From Neorhodopirellula lusitana (GTDB lineage Bacteria > Planctomycetota > Planctomycetia > Pirellulales > Pirellulaceae), in NCBI RefSeq assembly GCF_900182915.1, contig NZ_FXUG01000018.1, positions 80,764 through 144,763 of the forward strand: a stretch of DNA of 64,000 nt, in the 5' to 3' direction. Both the position numbers and the translations under genes were made by a program. Shown piece after piece: positions 1 to 8,441 of this stretch (positions are counted from its first letter, which is position 1; each line of letters starts with the position of its first letter). The notes below the pieces were generated by a model. It was not told where the DNA came from. It worked only from the letters and a program-made list of their open reading frames with translations, and ran no database searches.

Positions 1-86
1 ACTTTGGCTTCCGGGGACCAAATTTCCACCATGGCGTCACTGGCGTATCGGGCGGCAAGGACGTTGGGGAGCGAGGCTTTTGTCAT
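1..86 (-). CDS. purB: Adenylosuccinate lyase, N-terminal part (runs off left edge)
   Basis: Only the first 28 codons lie in the window, read on the minus strand from the ATG at 84-86. The peptide has the run NVLAARYASDAMVEIWSPEAK, which matches the conserved start of bacterial adenylosuccinate lyase (established family knowledge: R-Y-x-S-x-x-M-V-x-I-W-S). This enzyme acts twice in purine synthesis, on SAICAR and on adenylosuccinate, in the cytoplasm. The rest of the gene lies to the left of the window. It diverges from the acyltransferase gene at 254, leaving about 165 bp for both promoters. The call rests on N-terminal similarity alone. Confidence 0.75.
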   Translation of the reverse strand, partial: MTKASLPNVLAARYASDAMVEIWSPEAK

Positions 87-253
87 GAATCGGCAACGGT
101 GAGGGCTTCGAAAAAGTGAATCCGAAATTGGATCATAGTCAATCGCCCCTTCCATTCGTAGGGATTGAAGCTGCTCAGCCGCGTCATCGTTGCTCCAGCT
201 ACTCTGCAACTTGCCAGCTACTCCGCTACCTGACGGGCAGCTAAACTGGCGGC

Positions 254-859
254 ATGACATTGACTAGCCAAGGGATCGTACTGCTAGCGAAGTTGTTCAG
301 CGGATTTACGGTGCGGTGGGTGGACTGCCAGCCGGATACCTGCCAACGCATTTACTTCGCCAACCACACCAGCCACCTCGACGCGGTGGTGCTGTGGTCA
401 GCGCTACCCAAAGAGATTCGGGCATTGACGCGGCCCGTCGCGGCCAAGGATTACTGGAGCGGAGGTTGGTTCAAACCCCACATCGCCCGCAGTTTCAATG
501 CACTCTTGATTGACCGAAAAGAGATCAAGGTTCACAAAAGCCCGATCGACAGCATGATTCGGCAAATGGAAGACATCTATTCGCTGATTGTCTTCCCCGA
601 GGGCGGACGCAGTGCTGGCGAAGAGATGAGCGCCTTCAAAAGCGGTCTGTATTATCTAGGCAAAAAGCGGCCCGACCTGGAACTCGTTCCGGTCTATATG
701 GAAAACCTGAATCGAATCCTGCCGCGAGGCGAGGTGCTGCCCGTGCCGCTGCTGTCCTGCATCACGATCGGAGCCCCCATCTTTTTGGAGGCGGGTGAGC
801 CGAAAATGGAGTTCCTAAAGCGAGCCAGGCAGGCCGTCCTGCAACTAAAAGACCAGTAA
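254..859 (+). CDS. Lysophospholipid (1-acylglycerol-3-phosphate) acyltransferase family protein
   Basis: A 201-residue PlsC-family acyltransferase, expected to transfer an acyl chain to a lysophospholipid at the inner face of the cytoplasmic membrane. The family's catalytic H-x4-D box is seen as HTSHLD at residues 38-43. The acceptor-binding box is FPEGGRS at 114-120, with G-G where many members have G-T. The protein is shorter than typical PlsC (about 240 residues) and has no clear long N-terminal membrane anchor, so the exact substrate is open. The ATG at 254 is the first start in frame. The next gene begins 25 bp downstream on the same strand and may be cotranscribed. Confidence 0.82.
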   Translation: MTLTSQGIVLLAKLFSGFTVRWVDCQPDTCQRIYFANHTSHLDAVVLWSALPKEIRALTRPVAAKDYWSGGWFKPHIARSFNALLIDRKEIKVHKSPIDSMIRQMEDIYSLIVFPEGGRSAGEEMSAFKSGLYYLGKKRPDLELVPVYMENLNRILPRGEVLPVPLLSCITIGAPIFLEAGEPKMEFLKRARQAVLQLKDQ

Positions 860-884
860 GCCCACTCACAGAGTTTCGCCAATC

Positions 885-1871
885 ATGTCCAACGACAACT
901 TCCCCCAGTCACCAGGCTCGGCTGACGATCCATTCACACAGCAAAATCCGTCGCCCTACGATCCCAATCAACCCGGCGGCTACCATTCAGGCTCGCTAGA
1001 CCCGGGTGGGAATAATCCAGGCGGCCCTAATTCAGGCGGCCCCAATTCAGGCGGCAGGAATTCAAACAACGCTTCGCCTAAAAAAACTGGGCTGGGATGT
1101 TGGTTTTGGGGATGCCTCGGAACCCTCACCTTCACCCTGCTGGCGATGGTCGCAATGGGCTTTGCAACCTATTGGTATCTGTCCAAGCAAGTCACCAAGT
1201 TCACCGATAATCAGCCCGCCGAGATACCCGTCGTCGAGTTGGACGAAGCCGAGATGCAGGCGTTGCAAACCCGCTTGGAAAGCTTCACCAACCAAGTCAC
1301 CGGTGAAGACAGCGAGACCAATGAATTGACACCGGCCAATTCCGAAGCCGAGCCAGACGCGATCACCGAAGCAGCAAACAACCCAAGCGACAGCGAAGAA
1401 CTAGGCTCGCAACCGGAACCTCAAGAAGCGGACTCCGACGAATCCCCGCAAGCCGAGCCCGTCCCCCGAATCAAAGAACTGGTGCTGACGGCCAACGAAA
1501 TCAACGCCTTGATCAATTCCGAGGAAGAACTTCGCAAACGTGTGTTTGTGCGAATCGAAGACGGACGTCTATTTGGAACCATTAGCATTCCTACTGACAT
1601 GGTCCCGGGCGGATCAGGACGCTACCTCAACGCGGACGGAGAATTCGACGTCTCGATGAAAGACGGCATCCTGGTCGTGCGGCTCGTCGACGCGAGCGTC
1701 AAAGGCGAACGGATTCCTGATGAAATTCTAGAAGGGTTCTCGCAAGGGAACCTCGCCAAAGATGCTTACAAAGACACCAAGAACGCGGAAATACTCCGCA
1801 AATTCGAGAGCATTGAAGTCAAAGATGACTCCATCATCTTGAAGCTGAAAACGCCCGAATCGGATCAGTAG
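885..1871 (+). CDS. Single-pass membrane protein with Gly/Asn/Pro-rich N-terminus, unknown function
   Basis: I do not recognise a family. The 328-residue protein starts with a low-complexity cytoplasmic segment (residues 1-65) containing repeats of the type NSGGP, then one transmembrane helix at about 71-98 with three Cys/Trp residues at its start. An acidic, Glu/Ser-rich linker spans about 110-195. The C-terminal 130 residues look globular and extracytoplasmic, with repeated hydrophobic beta-type stretches. It follows the acyltransferase gene by 25 bp, suggesting a shared transcript. The DNA of the NSGGP repeats is itself a short tandem repeat of about 15 bp (around 1015-1060), so repeat number could vary between strains. 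Confidence 0.7.
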   Translation: MSNDNFPQSPGSADDPFTQQNPSPYDPNQPGGYHSGSLDPGGNNPGGPNSGGPNSGGRNSNNASPKKTGLGCWFWGCLGTLTFTLLAMVAMGFATYWYLSKQVTKFTDNQPAEIPVVELDEAEMQALQTRLESFTNQVTGEDSETNELTPANSEAEPDAITEAANNPSDSEELGSQPEPQEADSDESPQAEPVPRIKELVLTANEINALINSEEELRKRVFVRIEDGRLFGTISIPTDMVPGGSGRYLNADGEFDVSMKDGILVVRLVDASVKGERIPDEILEGFSQGNLAKDAYKDTKNAEILRKFESIEVKDDSIILKLKTPESDQ

Positions 1872-1964
1872 CCGATGTCGCCAGACTTCGGGAACACCGG
1901 CGAAACTCCTGAACTCTGGCTAGCACAGCTACAAGCCTTATCGAGATCGGCGTCGCGTCTCGGC

Positions 1965-2609
1965 TTAGTAGTTCCGAATGTAGACTGGAACTTGCAGGAC
2001 TCGTCGAGTCGGATAACGGCTCGACGTCATTGGGTTCGGGTTCCAACTGGGTCGCAATGCCGCAGCCCCCGACCAACGAGCCGCTTCAAGTCGGGCGATT
2101 CGGCTGCGAGTTTCTTCCAGGGCGCGAGCCTGGCGGATTTCCATCGGGTCCATGGTCGGACGAACGCTCTCGGATCCAGGCCGATCAATCAGTTTGAAGT
2201 CCGAAGGACTGCGAACGGTTTCGCTACTGCGAGGAATCATCGCGGGTGGAGTCATTGAACGCGAGTCAGCGTCCGATGCCAGATCAAGATCGCGGCGAGG
2301 AGCACGACGGTCGGGCGCTTGAGCGACCCGGTATTCTTGGGCTGCTCCAAATTCTTGGGCAGCTCCAAACTGCTGTGCAACCGGGGCTTCCTGAGCCACG
2401 TGAGCCTCTTGGCCAAATCCAGCCTCGTCATCCCGAAGCGAATTGCTTGCGCCGAGCGGTTCATCCAGATCCGAAAACTCGAAGCTGTTGTCGGCGGGAA
2501 GTTTGAAGAGATCGTCGAGCCCTTGAGCCCTCGCCGGAACTGCCCATGTGGCGGCAACCGAGGTAGCGAGAACGGTAAAGACAACGAGTCTGGCTGAGCT
2601 GAATTTCAT
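1965..2609 (-). CDS. Secreted Ala/Arg-rich protein of unknown function
   Basis: The reading frame is open from 2678, but the ATG at 2607-2609 is the better start because it is followed directly by a signal peptide (MKFSSARLVVFTVLATSVA, cleavage near A-R-A-Q). The mature part (about 185 residues) has a short repeated block built on AQEFGAAQEY and VAQ units and is rich in Arg and Pro, with no recognisable catalytic motif. It converges with the upstream membrane-protein gene. Its own promoter must lie in the 550-bp gap to the right. Function unknown. Confidence 0.65.
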   Translation of the reverse strand: MKFSSARLVVFTVLATSVAATWAVPARAQGLDDLFKLPADNSFEFSDLDEPLGASNSLRDDEAGFGQEAHVAQEAPVAQQFGAAQEFGAAQEYRVAQAPDRRAPRRDLDLASDADSRSMTPPAMIPRSSETVRSPSDFKLIDRPGSESVRPTMDPMEIRQARALEETRSRIARLEAARWSGAAALRPSWNPNPMTSSRYPTRRVLQVPVYIRNY

Positions 2610-3159
2610 CACGATAGGCCCAAGAAGATAATGGCGTGTGATGGAGGTATCGGCCAGGAAGTGAAGCGAAATGAACACACCGGTCGTATTTCGTATGCCA
2701 AACGAGCAGCCTGGTCCGGTTATTCAGGCTAGCCCGACTTTACGGGCTAATGCCGTCTGTTCGAAGGGGATCGCTGCCATCGATTGGCGAACCCAGCTTG
2801 GCTGCTTTCCGCCAACTCGACAGGCAAAACCAGAGTCCGGCAAGCAAAACGTCCGAGCAAACTGGAAATCTACAGCATTTGGGTAAGCCACGGTCTGACA
2901 GCAGAGGTCCATCCGATCAGGCGATTTGTTGCACTAGCGTGAAACGTTGAAAAATTTGACCAAGAATCCCTAGCATGAGGGTGCAAAATGAAGTGACTTT
3001 GTTAATCTTAAATGTAGTTTCGCGTTTCTAGTGAAAGCACGTCTAATCGGCGAGCCAGCTGGCACCGCCCGAAATTTGGCACTGCCCGAAATCTGGCACC
3101 GCCCGAATTCGCGAACCAAACCACCCACATACTGACAGTTTTCCTCAGGAGTCACTTCC
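2610..3159. other. Intergenic region with a hairpin and a 17-bp tandem repeat
   Basis: No gene is supported here. It holds a perfect 7-bp stem at 2730-2749 (TAGCCCG / CGGGCTA) and three tandem 17-bp units at 3061-3111. A possible promoter is TTGAAA with an 18-bp spacer and TAGCAT at about 2947-2976, facing the small lipoprotein gene; this is a weak match. Confidence 0.5.
3061..3111. repeat. Three tandem 17-bp repeats upstream of a lipoprotein gene
   Basis: Three adjacent copies of GGCACCGCCCGAAATTT-like units occupy 3061-3077, 3078-3094 and 3095-3111, differing at a few positions. They end about 48 bp before the lipoprotein start, so they lie in its leader or promoter region. A regulatory role is inference only. 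Confidence 0.75.
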
Positions 3160-3351
3160 ATGACCAAGTCCATCCTTTACTCCGTCTTCGCACTCGCCTT
3201 GTTGACCACCACTGTTGGTTGCCCACCCGCAGCACCACCAGCCGGCGATGTTGACACCGATACCGATACAGCGGCTGTCGTCGACGACAACATGACTGCC
3301 ACCACCGAAACTCCTTCGGACAACATGACCGCGACCACCGAAACTCCGTAG
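3160..3351 (+). CDS. Small Thr/Asp-rich lipoprotein
   Basis: A 63-residue protein with a lipoprotein signal peptide: Lys3, a hydrophobic stretch (about residues 5-18) and Cys21 in TTVGC, a plausible lipobox, so it should be lipid-anchored after cleavage. The remaining 42 residues are Pro, Asp and Thr-rich and end in two near-identical copies of DNMTATTETP. Such low-complexity lipoproteins are common in planctomycetes and have no known function. A Shine-Dalgarno-like AGGAG lies 9 bp upstream of the ATG. tsaE starts 34 bp downstream on the same strand. Confidence 0.72.
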   Translation: MTKSILYSVFALALLTTTVGCPPAAPPAGDVDTDTDTAAVVDDNMTATTETPSDNMTATTETP

Positions 3352-3385
3352 TTTGAACGGCAGTTTCCGCGAACGACCCACCGTC

Positions 3386-3946
3386 ATGAAATTGACGCAG
3401 GTGGACCTTGTCGCTTTGAAAATCTTGACCGACACGTTGGTGAATAACCCGTGTCGGTCTTCTTTGGTAGTGGGTCTAGTCGGCACTTTGGGTGCCGGTA
3501 AAACCCGTCTTTGCCAAGAACTCGGTCGCTCGCTGGGGATGCAATCCAGCGAGATCACGAGCCCCACGTTCACTCTGATACGAACGTACGAACTAACCGA
3601 TCGGACTGCCGAATCGCAATCTGCGATCCCCACGACGAGCACCTCGTCGGGCATGACACCTCGCCGTTGGCACCATCTCGACGTCTATCGAGTCACCGAC
3701 GAAGACGAATGGTGGGAACTGGGCATCGAAGAACTTTGGGACCAGGACCGAACCTGGACCATTCTGGAGTGGGCCGATCGCTTTGAATCGTTGATGCCCA
3801 ACGACGCGCTTTGGATCGAAATCATGTCCGGGCCTTCGGACAAACCCGATGAACGGGAAATCGTTTTTCGGTGCTCCGACCCACAAATCGCGGAATGGTT
3901 GGGCGGGGTTCAACAAGAATTCAACTCACGCCAACTTGCCCGATAA
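3386..3946 (+). CDS. tsaE: tRNA threonylcarbamoyladenosine biosynthesis ATPase TsaE
   Basis: TsaE is the small ATPase that works with TsaB and TsaD to make the universal t6A37 modification of ANN-decoding tRNAs. The P-loop reads GTLGAGKT, followed by the family-typical SPTFTLIRTYE and H-x-D-x-Y-R (HHLDVYR), and later the W-x-E-W-A-D block (TILEWADR). The frame is open from 3353, but the ATG at 3386 (MKLTQVDL) fits the family start better and gives 186 residues. That is slightly longer than usual because of a short Ser/Thr-rich insertion before HHLDVYR. The next gene starts 49 bp downstream. Confidence 0.9.
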   Translation: MKLTQVDLVALKILTDTLVNNPCRSSLVVGLVGTLGAGKTRLCQELGRSLGMQSSEITSPTFTLIRTYELTDRTAESQSAIPTTSTSSGMTPRRWHHLDVYRVTDEDEWWELGIEELWDQDRTWTILEWADRFESLMPNDALWIEIMSGPSDKPDEREIVFRCSDPQIAEWLGGVQQEFNSRQLAR

Positions 3947-3995
3947 AAAGCGGCAATTCCGTTGGCCAGTTCGGTTTGGCAACCTACCTTTGGGT

Positions 3996-4328
3996 ATGAA
4001 ATGCCACGAGCTAGCCGAACAACTTGCCCAGGATCGTCCCGATCTGTCACCGGTCGAGATTGCGCGTCTGTGTTTGATCCTTCTCAATGGTGAAAACGAA
4101 CCCGCTCGGCTGCAAGATCCCAAGACACGCGACCAAGCTTGGCAAAGCGCTTGCTTCCGTTTCGAACTGGCTACCGACCAACACGCCGCGGTCGCTGAAG
4201 AAGTCGATCAAATGTTCGGCGACTCACCCGTCGCTTTCTCGCCGGACCAACTATGGACGCTCACCCGAGCCGTCAAAGTCCAAAGCCAAATGCTCGAACT
4301 GTTCACCGAACAAGTCTCACTGGCCTAA
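3996..4328 (+). CDS. Small hypothetical protein next to tsaE
   Basis: A 110-residue, mostly helical cytoplasmic protein that I do not recognise. The frame is open from 3849 but overlaps tsaE; the ATG at 3996 (MKCHELAEQL) removes the overlap and is the likely start. Residues 20-40 (SPVEIARLCLILLNG) and the C-terminal half look amphipathic. No signal peptide, membrane helix or metal motif is seen. It probably shares a transcript with tsaE. It ends immediately before the heptamer tandem repeat at 4331. Confidence 0.6.
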   Translation: MKCHELAEQLAQDRPDLSPVEIARLCLILLNGENEPARLQDPKTRDQAWQSACFRFELATDQHAAVAEEVDQMFGDSPVAFSPDQLWTLTRAVKVQSQMLELFTEQVSLA

Positions 4329-4330
4329 AA

Positions 4331-4410
4331 GCTCACAGCTCACAGCTCACAGCTCACAGCTCACAGCTCACAGCTCACAGCTCATAGCTCATAGCTCATA
4401 GCTCATAGCT
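4331..4410. repeat. Heptanucleotide tandem repeat, about 11.4 copies
   Basis: Seven copies of GCTCACA are followed by four copies of GCTCATA and a final GCT, with no other interruption. The array fills the whole gap between the plus-strand gene ending at 4328 and the minus-strand VWA gene. The VWA gene's stop codon (CTA on the plus strand, 4409-4411) is formed at the array's edge. A change in copy number would not alter the VWA reading frame upstream but could move its stop. Confidence 0.97.
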
Positions 4411-5827
4411 AAGGCACTTGGCGAAACTCGCCACCGGTTTCTTCCGCCAAGGTTCTTAAGAAGATTGCCGTGTTGCCGAGGTGTCCGATTCCGATCGTAT
4501 GAAACTTCAGGTGCCGCATCTGATTGCGGCGAACGATTCGATCGATAATCAGATCGGGCCGCTTAATCTCTCCGTAGGTCGGTTGACCATCGGTTAGCAC
4601 AAACACCGCCTCAAGCTGATCGTCGAATTCGGTTGCTTTGGACAACGCCCCATACGTGTTGGTTCTATCACCAGACCTCACACGTTCAATGAACGTCGTT
4701 GCATCCCGCTTGTTTTCCGTGGAGGCCGGTATGAGTTCATCGCGATACATGTTCACCGTGGTATCGAAGATCATCAATCCAAACTCGGTATCGGGTGATA
4801 GACCATTGATCGTACGAACCAATTCCGACTTGGCTGATTGCAAACGCGTCCCGTAGTGGGCGGCCTCGTTCATGCTTCCTGAATTGTCGATGATGAACAG
4901 CATCCGAGCCGCGGTTAGGTCGATGCCATAGTACTGGCTCTTCGCCAACTTGGGCCGACGTTGCGACGATGACGAAATGGCTTTCAGCTTGATCGCACTG
5001 GCAGGCTCGACCGCCTCTCTTTCTGGTTCCACGTCCAAATAGACTCGGTCCAACAGATCACTGATCGGATGCGCTGCCTGCCAGGAATCCAGTTCGTCGG
5101 CGTCCCCCTCGAAGTCTCGCACATCGACCTCGTTCAACCGCTCAATCACCTCATGGCGAAGTTGTCCATCAAGTTGACCGACCAACTCCCCGAGCAGTTC
5201 AACGGCTCGAGGATGATGCAAGTTGGCGATTGATCGAATCAGGGCAAATCGAAATGCATAACGTTGGTCGTAAATCGGCCGCTTGATCTGTTCAGCGAGT
5301 TGCTCAACCGCTGCATCAAGCCTGAGCTTCCCGACGACATCCATCGCCGTCATGGCAATCATCGGATCGGCGTGCCCCACCGCATCGATCAACAGCGACT
5401 CCACCAGCGGCGATGGACTCGCGCTAGCCACCCACAACAAGCCCGACACGCTACTCGAGATTTCTTCCGGCTGGGCATCGTCTTCGCCATCGATCGCAGC
5501 GGCTCGTTGCTGCATCAGGTCGCGAGTCGCTTGGATGACGACCTTAATATCACGATGCACGTTTTCGCCAGCGGCGGAAAGCTTGGCGATCATGTTGTTG
5601 CGAGACTTATCGCTACGGCCCGTCAAGATTCGGTGCAACCGTCGATCGGCGGCGGTTTGAATGACCGTCTCCGCCTCAATCACCTCCTGGGGTGAATCCG
5701 CTCGAGCATGCCCCGCTTGATTCCAGCCGGCACCATTCCAACACGGGCTGATCAATGCCAAACAGGCCCATAATTGGCCAACGAATAAGCTCTTTCGACA
5801 AATGAACACTCTGATGGACTCCCCCAA
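4409..5827 (-). CDS. Secreted VWA-domain protein with HEAT-like N-terminal region
   Basis: A 472-residue exported protein with a signal peptide (about residues 1-42, ending AGHARA). The middle (about 130-235) is helical with repeated 'DPMIAMTAMDVVGKL' and 'HPRAVELLGELV' blocks, resembling HEAT-type repeats. The C-terminal von Willebrand A domain begins at about 308 with an intact metal-ion adhesion site, D-N-S-G-S at 314-318, and later T and D ligands (RTNTYGAL, VLTDGQPTYG). VWA domains bind protein partners through a divalent ion; the partner is unknown. The stop codon sits at the edge of the heptamer repeat. It diverges from the rhomboid gene with 74 bp between starts. Confidence 0.8.
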   Translation of the reverse strand: MGESIRVFICRKSLFVGQLWACLALISPCWNGAGWNQAGHARADSPQEVIEAETVIQTAADRRLHRILTGRSDKSRNNMIAKLSAAGENVHRDIKVVIQATRDLMQQRAAAIDGEDDAQPEEISSSVSGLLWVASASPSPLVESLLIDAVGHADPMIAMTAMDVVGKLRLDAAVEQLAEQIKRPIYDQRYAFRFALIRSIANLHHPRAVELLGELVGQLDGQLRHEVIERLNEVDVRDFEGDADELDSWQAAHPISDLLDRVYLDVEPEREAVEPASAIKLKAISSSSQRRPKLAKSQYYGIDLTAARMLFIIDNSGSMNEAAHYGTRLQSAKSELVRTINGLSPDTEFGLMIFDTTVNMYRDELIPASTENKRDATTFIERVRSGDRTNTYGALSKATEFDDQLEAVFVLTDGQPTYGEIKRPDLIIDRIVRRNQMRHLKFHTIGIGHLGNTAIFLRTLAEETGGEFRQVP

Positions 5828-5901
5828 GACCGGACACTTGCCTCTAATCTAGCGTTTAACTATTTCCATTTGGCAAATTTTCATCCAGAGAAATCAATCG
5901 A

Positions 5902-6804
5902 ATGAGCCATCCTGCATCGAACCGGTCTTCGGTATTCGGATCCCGAAGCCGCCACGAATGCACGGAAATGCGGCTGGTTTTGGAATCCGTCGGTATTTCT
6001 GCGGTTCTGGCGCAGCACGACGGCGAATGGCAGGTTCAGGTTGGCCAGCCCCATCACGACCGAGCCATCGCCGAACTGGAAGCCTATCGCTTGGAAAGAT
6101 CCAGCGATTCCTTCGTCGCGCAGCCTCGCCAGAGGGTCCTGCCCGGTGCCGGCTGGGGCGTTTTAGTGTACGTCCTGACCATGATCTCGATCTACCTACT
6201 CGCCACCGTATCCGCCTATGGATGGCCGTGGGAAGCCGTCGGCCGACTGCGGGCGGGCGATGTGATGAGCGGCCAAATCTGGCAAACTGTGACGGCGTTA
6301 ACACTGCATGCGGACACCGGACACTTGGCGTCGAACCTCATGTTCGGTTCCCTATTCGGGTTTCTAGCCGGTCGCATCCTGGGTGGCGGTGTCGCTTGGC
6401 TGACCATCGTGTTGTCAGGCGCCCTGGGCAATTTGATCAACGCCTTGATGCGTCATGCCGATCACACGTCGATCGGCGCTTCAACGGCCGTATTCGCCGG
6501 ACTGGGATTGCTGGTGGCTCACGCCATCGTGCCTCGGCCAGGTTCCCGGCAAAGCACACGTGAACGCTACATGCCGTTGATGGCTGGCGTTTTAATGCTG
6601 GCTTATCTAGGCACCGAAGGCGAACGGACAGACGTGCTGGCTCACGTGGCCGGGTTCTTTTCTGGACTGATGGTCGGCTGGCTCGCCTGTCGCATTCCCG
6701 AACGGTGGCTGATCAAAAGTTCGTTCCAATGGTGCACAGGCATCGCCACGTTTTTCATTCTAAGTGGCGCATGGACAATTGCGATCCTCATGGGCAGGGG
6801 ATGA
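5902..6804 (+). CDS. Rhomboid-family intramembrane serine protease
   Basis: A 300-residue membrane protease predicted to cut transmembrane helices of other proteins inside the bilayer. After a cytoplasmic N-terminal domain of about 80 residues there are six hydrophobic segments from about residue 86. The catalytic serine lies in SIGASTAVFA (Ser194) and the partner histidine in VLAHVAGF (His248). The family's H-x3-N motif is HLASN at 141-145. The N-terminal part (MRLVLESVGISAVLAQHDGE) resembles the small DUF2007-like sensor domain often fused to planctomycete rhomboids; that identification is tentative. Substrates are unknown. Confidence 0.88.
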   Translation: MSHPASNRSSVFGSRSRHECTEMRLVLESVGISAVLAQHDGEWQVQVGQPHHDRAIAELEAYRLERSSDSFVAQPRQRVLPGAGWGVLVYVLTMISIYLLATVSAYGWPWEAVGRLRAGDVMSGQIWQTVTALTLHADTGHLASNLMFGSLFGFLAGRILGGGVAWLTIVLSGALGNLINALMRHADHTSIGASTAVFAGLGLLVAHAIVPRPGSRQSTRERYMPLMAGVLMLAYLGTEGERTDVLAHVAGFFSGLMVGWLACRIPERWLIKSSFQWCTGIATFFILSGAWTIAILMGRG

Positions 6805-6952
6805 ATTTGGAAACACGAGCATCCTTCGCTTTTCTAACTTCACCCTTCGCACTTCTTCGAACCCTCGCACTTGTATGAACGGCTTTGCTGGACTTCTCCC
6901 CACTTCTCGTCGGGGGAGGTAACGCAGCGGAACGGACATGGCATTCGTCCGT

Positions 6953-7825
6953 TTAAAAGTTGCACCACAAGCATTCCGTCTTCTTTTGCTTGACCTTGCC
7001 AGCGGCAGCCTTATTGTCGATTTGAAAATCGTGGCGGGTCCAATTTTGTTTCAGCTCCCAACGAGTGTACAGCTCGCTCGGATAGCCGCTTAACATGAAC
7101 TTGCCTTGGATTCCCGACAGCGTTTCCAACAACTCCGTATGTTCGTCTGCGCTCATTTCAAAAGCGTACTCACCCGTTGTCGAACGCGTTTCGTGAACAT
7201 ACGGCGGATCGCAATAGAACAGCGTCTTGGGGCCATCTTGTTTGCGAATCACGTCGATGGCGGGTTGGTTGAGAATCACGACGTCGCGTAATCGTTGATG
7301 CACGTCAGGCAATCCCTCGATCACATTGAGCCATGCCGAGACTTGCTCATTGATACGACTCCGCGTGCGGTTTCGAGACAGTGTTGCGAAATCTCGCATC
7401 AATCCCTGGCGTGACTGCCTGGCCATGATGAAGAACTGAACGGCGCGATCGACCGGCGACACACTGTCGATGTCTGAGGCCCGTGAGAGTTCCAACGCTT
7501 GATCGAACTCGGCCTCGCTAAAAGGTGTCAACGCGATCCGTTTCTGGAAAAACTCAAAGTCATTGGCATCTTGAAGCACACGCCAGAAATTAATCAGTTC
7601 ACCGTGCAGATCGTTGACGACTTCACTGCAGCCCTTTTCAGCCGAGGTCAGCTTGTGACCCCCGGTTGCCATCCAATCGCGATCCGTATCACGAGCCAAT
7701 AGGATGCCGCCTCCACCGAAGAATGGCTCCACATAGTGCAAATGCGGTGGCATCAAGTCGACAATCCACTTCCGCAGATAATACTTGCCCCCGTGCCATT
7801 TCAGCGGCTGAGTCAATTTCGTCAT
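6953..7825 (-). CDS. DNA adenine methyltransferase, D12 (Dam) class, orphan
   Basis: A 290-residue N6-adenine methyltransferase of the Dam/D12 class. The N-terminal SAM box is VEPFFGGGG at 32-40 after the typical KWHGGKYYLRKWI start, and the catalytic box DPPY is at 206-209. The region between (about 90-190) would be the target-recognition domain, so the recognised site cannot be read from the sequence. No restriction endonuclease or specificity subunit is adjacent, so it is an orphan methylase, possibly phage-derived or regulatory. It ends convergently with the rhomboid gene. Confidence 0.85.
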   Translation of the reverse strand: MTKLTQPLKWHGGKYYLRKWIVDLMPPHLHYVEPFFGGGGILLARDTDRDWMATGGHKLTSAEKGCSEVVNDLHGELINFWRVLQDANDFEFFQKRIALTPFSEAEFDQALELSRASDIDSVSPVDRAVQFFIMARQSRQGLMRDFATLSRNRTRSRINEQVSAWLNVIEGLPDVHQRLRDVVILNQPAIDVIRKQDGPKTLFYCDPPYVHETRSTTGEYAFEMSADEHTELLETLSGIQGKFMLSGYPSELYTRWELKQNWTRHDFQIDNKAAAGKVKQKKTECLWCNF

Positions 7826-8441
7826 GAACTACTTTCGGCCACGAGGGCGGCTAACACGGGAGGTATCTGAATTGCAAGAAACCTTACCGGTCCCGCTAGC
7901 GATGTTCCAGATGACAAGTGATGTAACGTCGATTTGACCTCGGGAGCTCTCCAGCAGATGCTTCATTCCTGGAATCCAAGACTACCTCTAAGGCGATCGC
8001 CCACGCCTTGAAGATCGAGCCAAAGTGACAGTTCTTTCCCTACCGTCCGAGGAGTGCGGGTTGCTTGATCGAGTTGATGAGATTGATCCTTGGGCGATTG
8101 GTGATCCATCAGCCACGCCCCACCGGCGACTCCAAAGGTAACTCAGCCAACCAAGTTGGCAACGCAGATCAAGCCAATAATCCCGACACTGGTGATCGAA
8201 CGTTAAGTCGGCTGGTTGAACTCGCCAAGTTGATTGAATGAACCGCATCAATAGCTGAGTACGATTCAGGACAAGCCTTCCGACGCAACAGACACAACGA
8301 AACGGGCAGATGGTTTCTGGTAGGATTCAGAGGTAACAATCTGCCTGCCCGTTGTCCCCGAGACGCCAACGCTGTTGCAGAAGATGACCCTGACGACGGT
8401 CAAGACTGGGTTGGTAATTCAAATCTCAACGGGATCCTTCG
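7826..8441. other. Gene-free interval with one long imperfect hairpin
   Basis: About 600 bp without a supportable gene; short open frames on both strands show no family features or start signals. At about 8297-8353 the sequence AACGGGCAG...CTGCCCGTT forms an inverted repeat around roughly 35 bp. It may act as a structured leader or a decayed repeat element. Nothing else was seen. Confidence 0.5.

Noticed and set aside
4331..4410. CRISPR-like repeat array
   Set aside because: The units are 7 bp with no spacers; it is a simple tandem repeat.
6953..7825. Restriction-modification system
   Set aside because: Only the methylase is present; no endonuclease or specificity gene is adjacent.
7988..8369. 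Two short minus-strand frames in the gap before the DUF4349 gene
   Set aside because: Ser/Arg-rich, no ribosome-binding sites, no motif; treated as non-coding.
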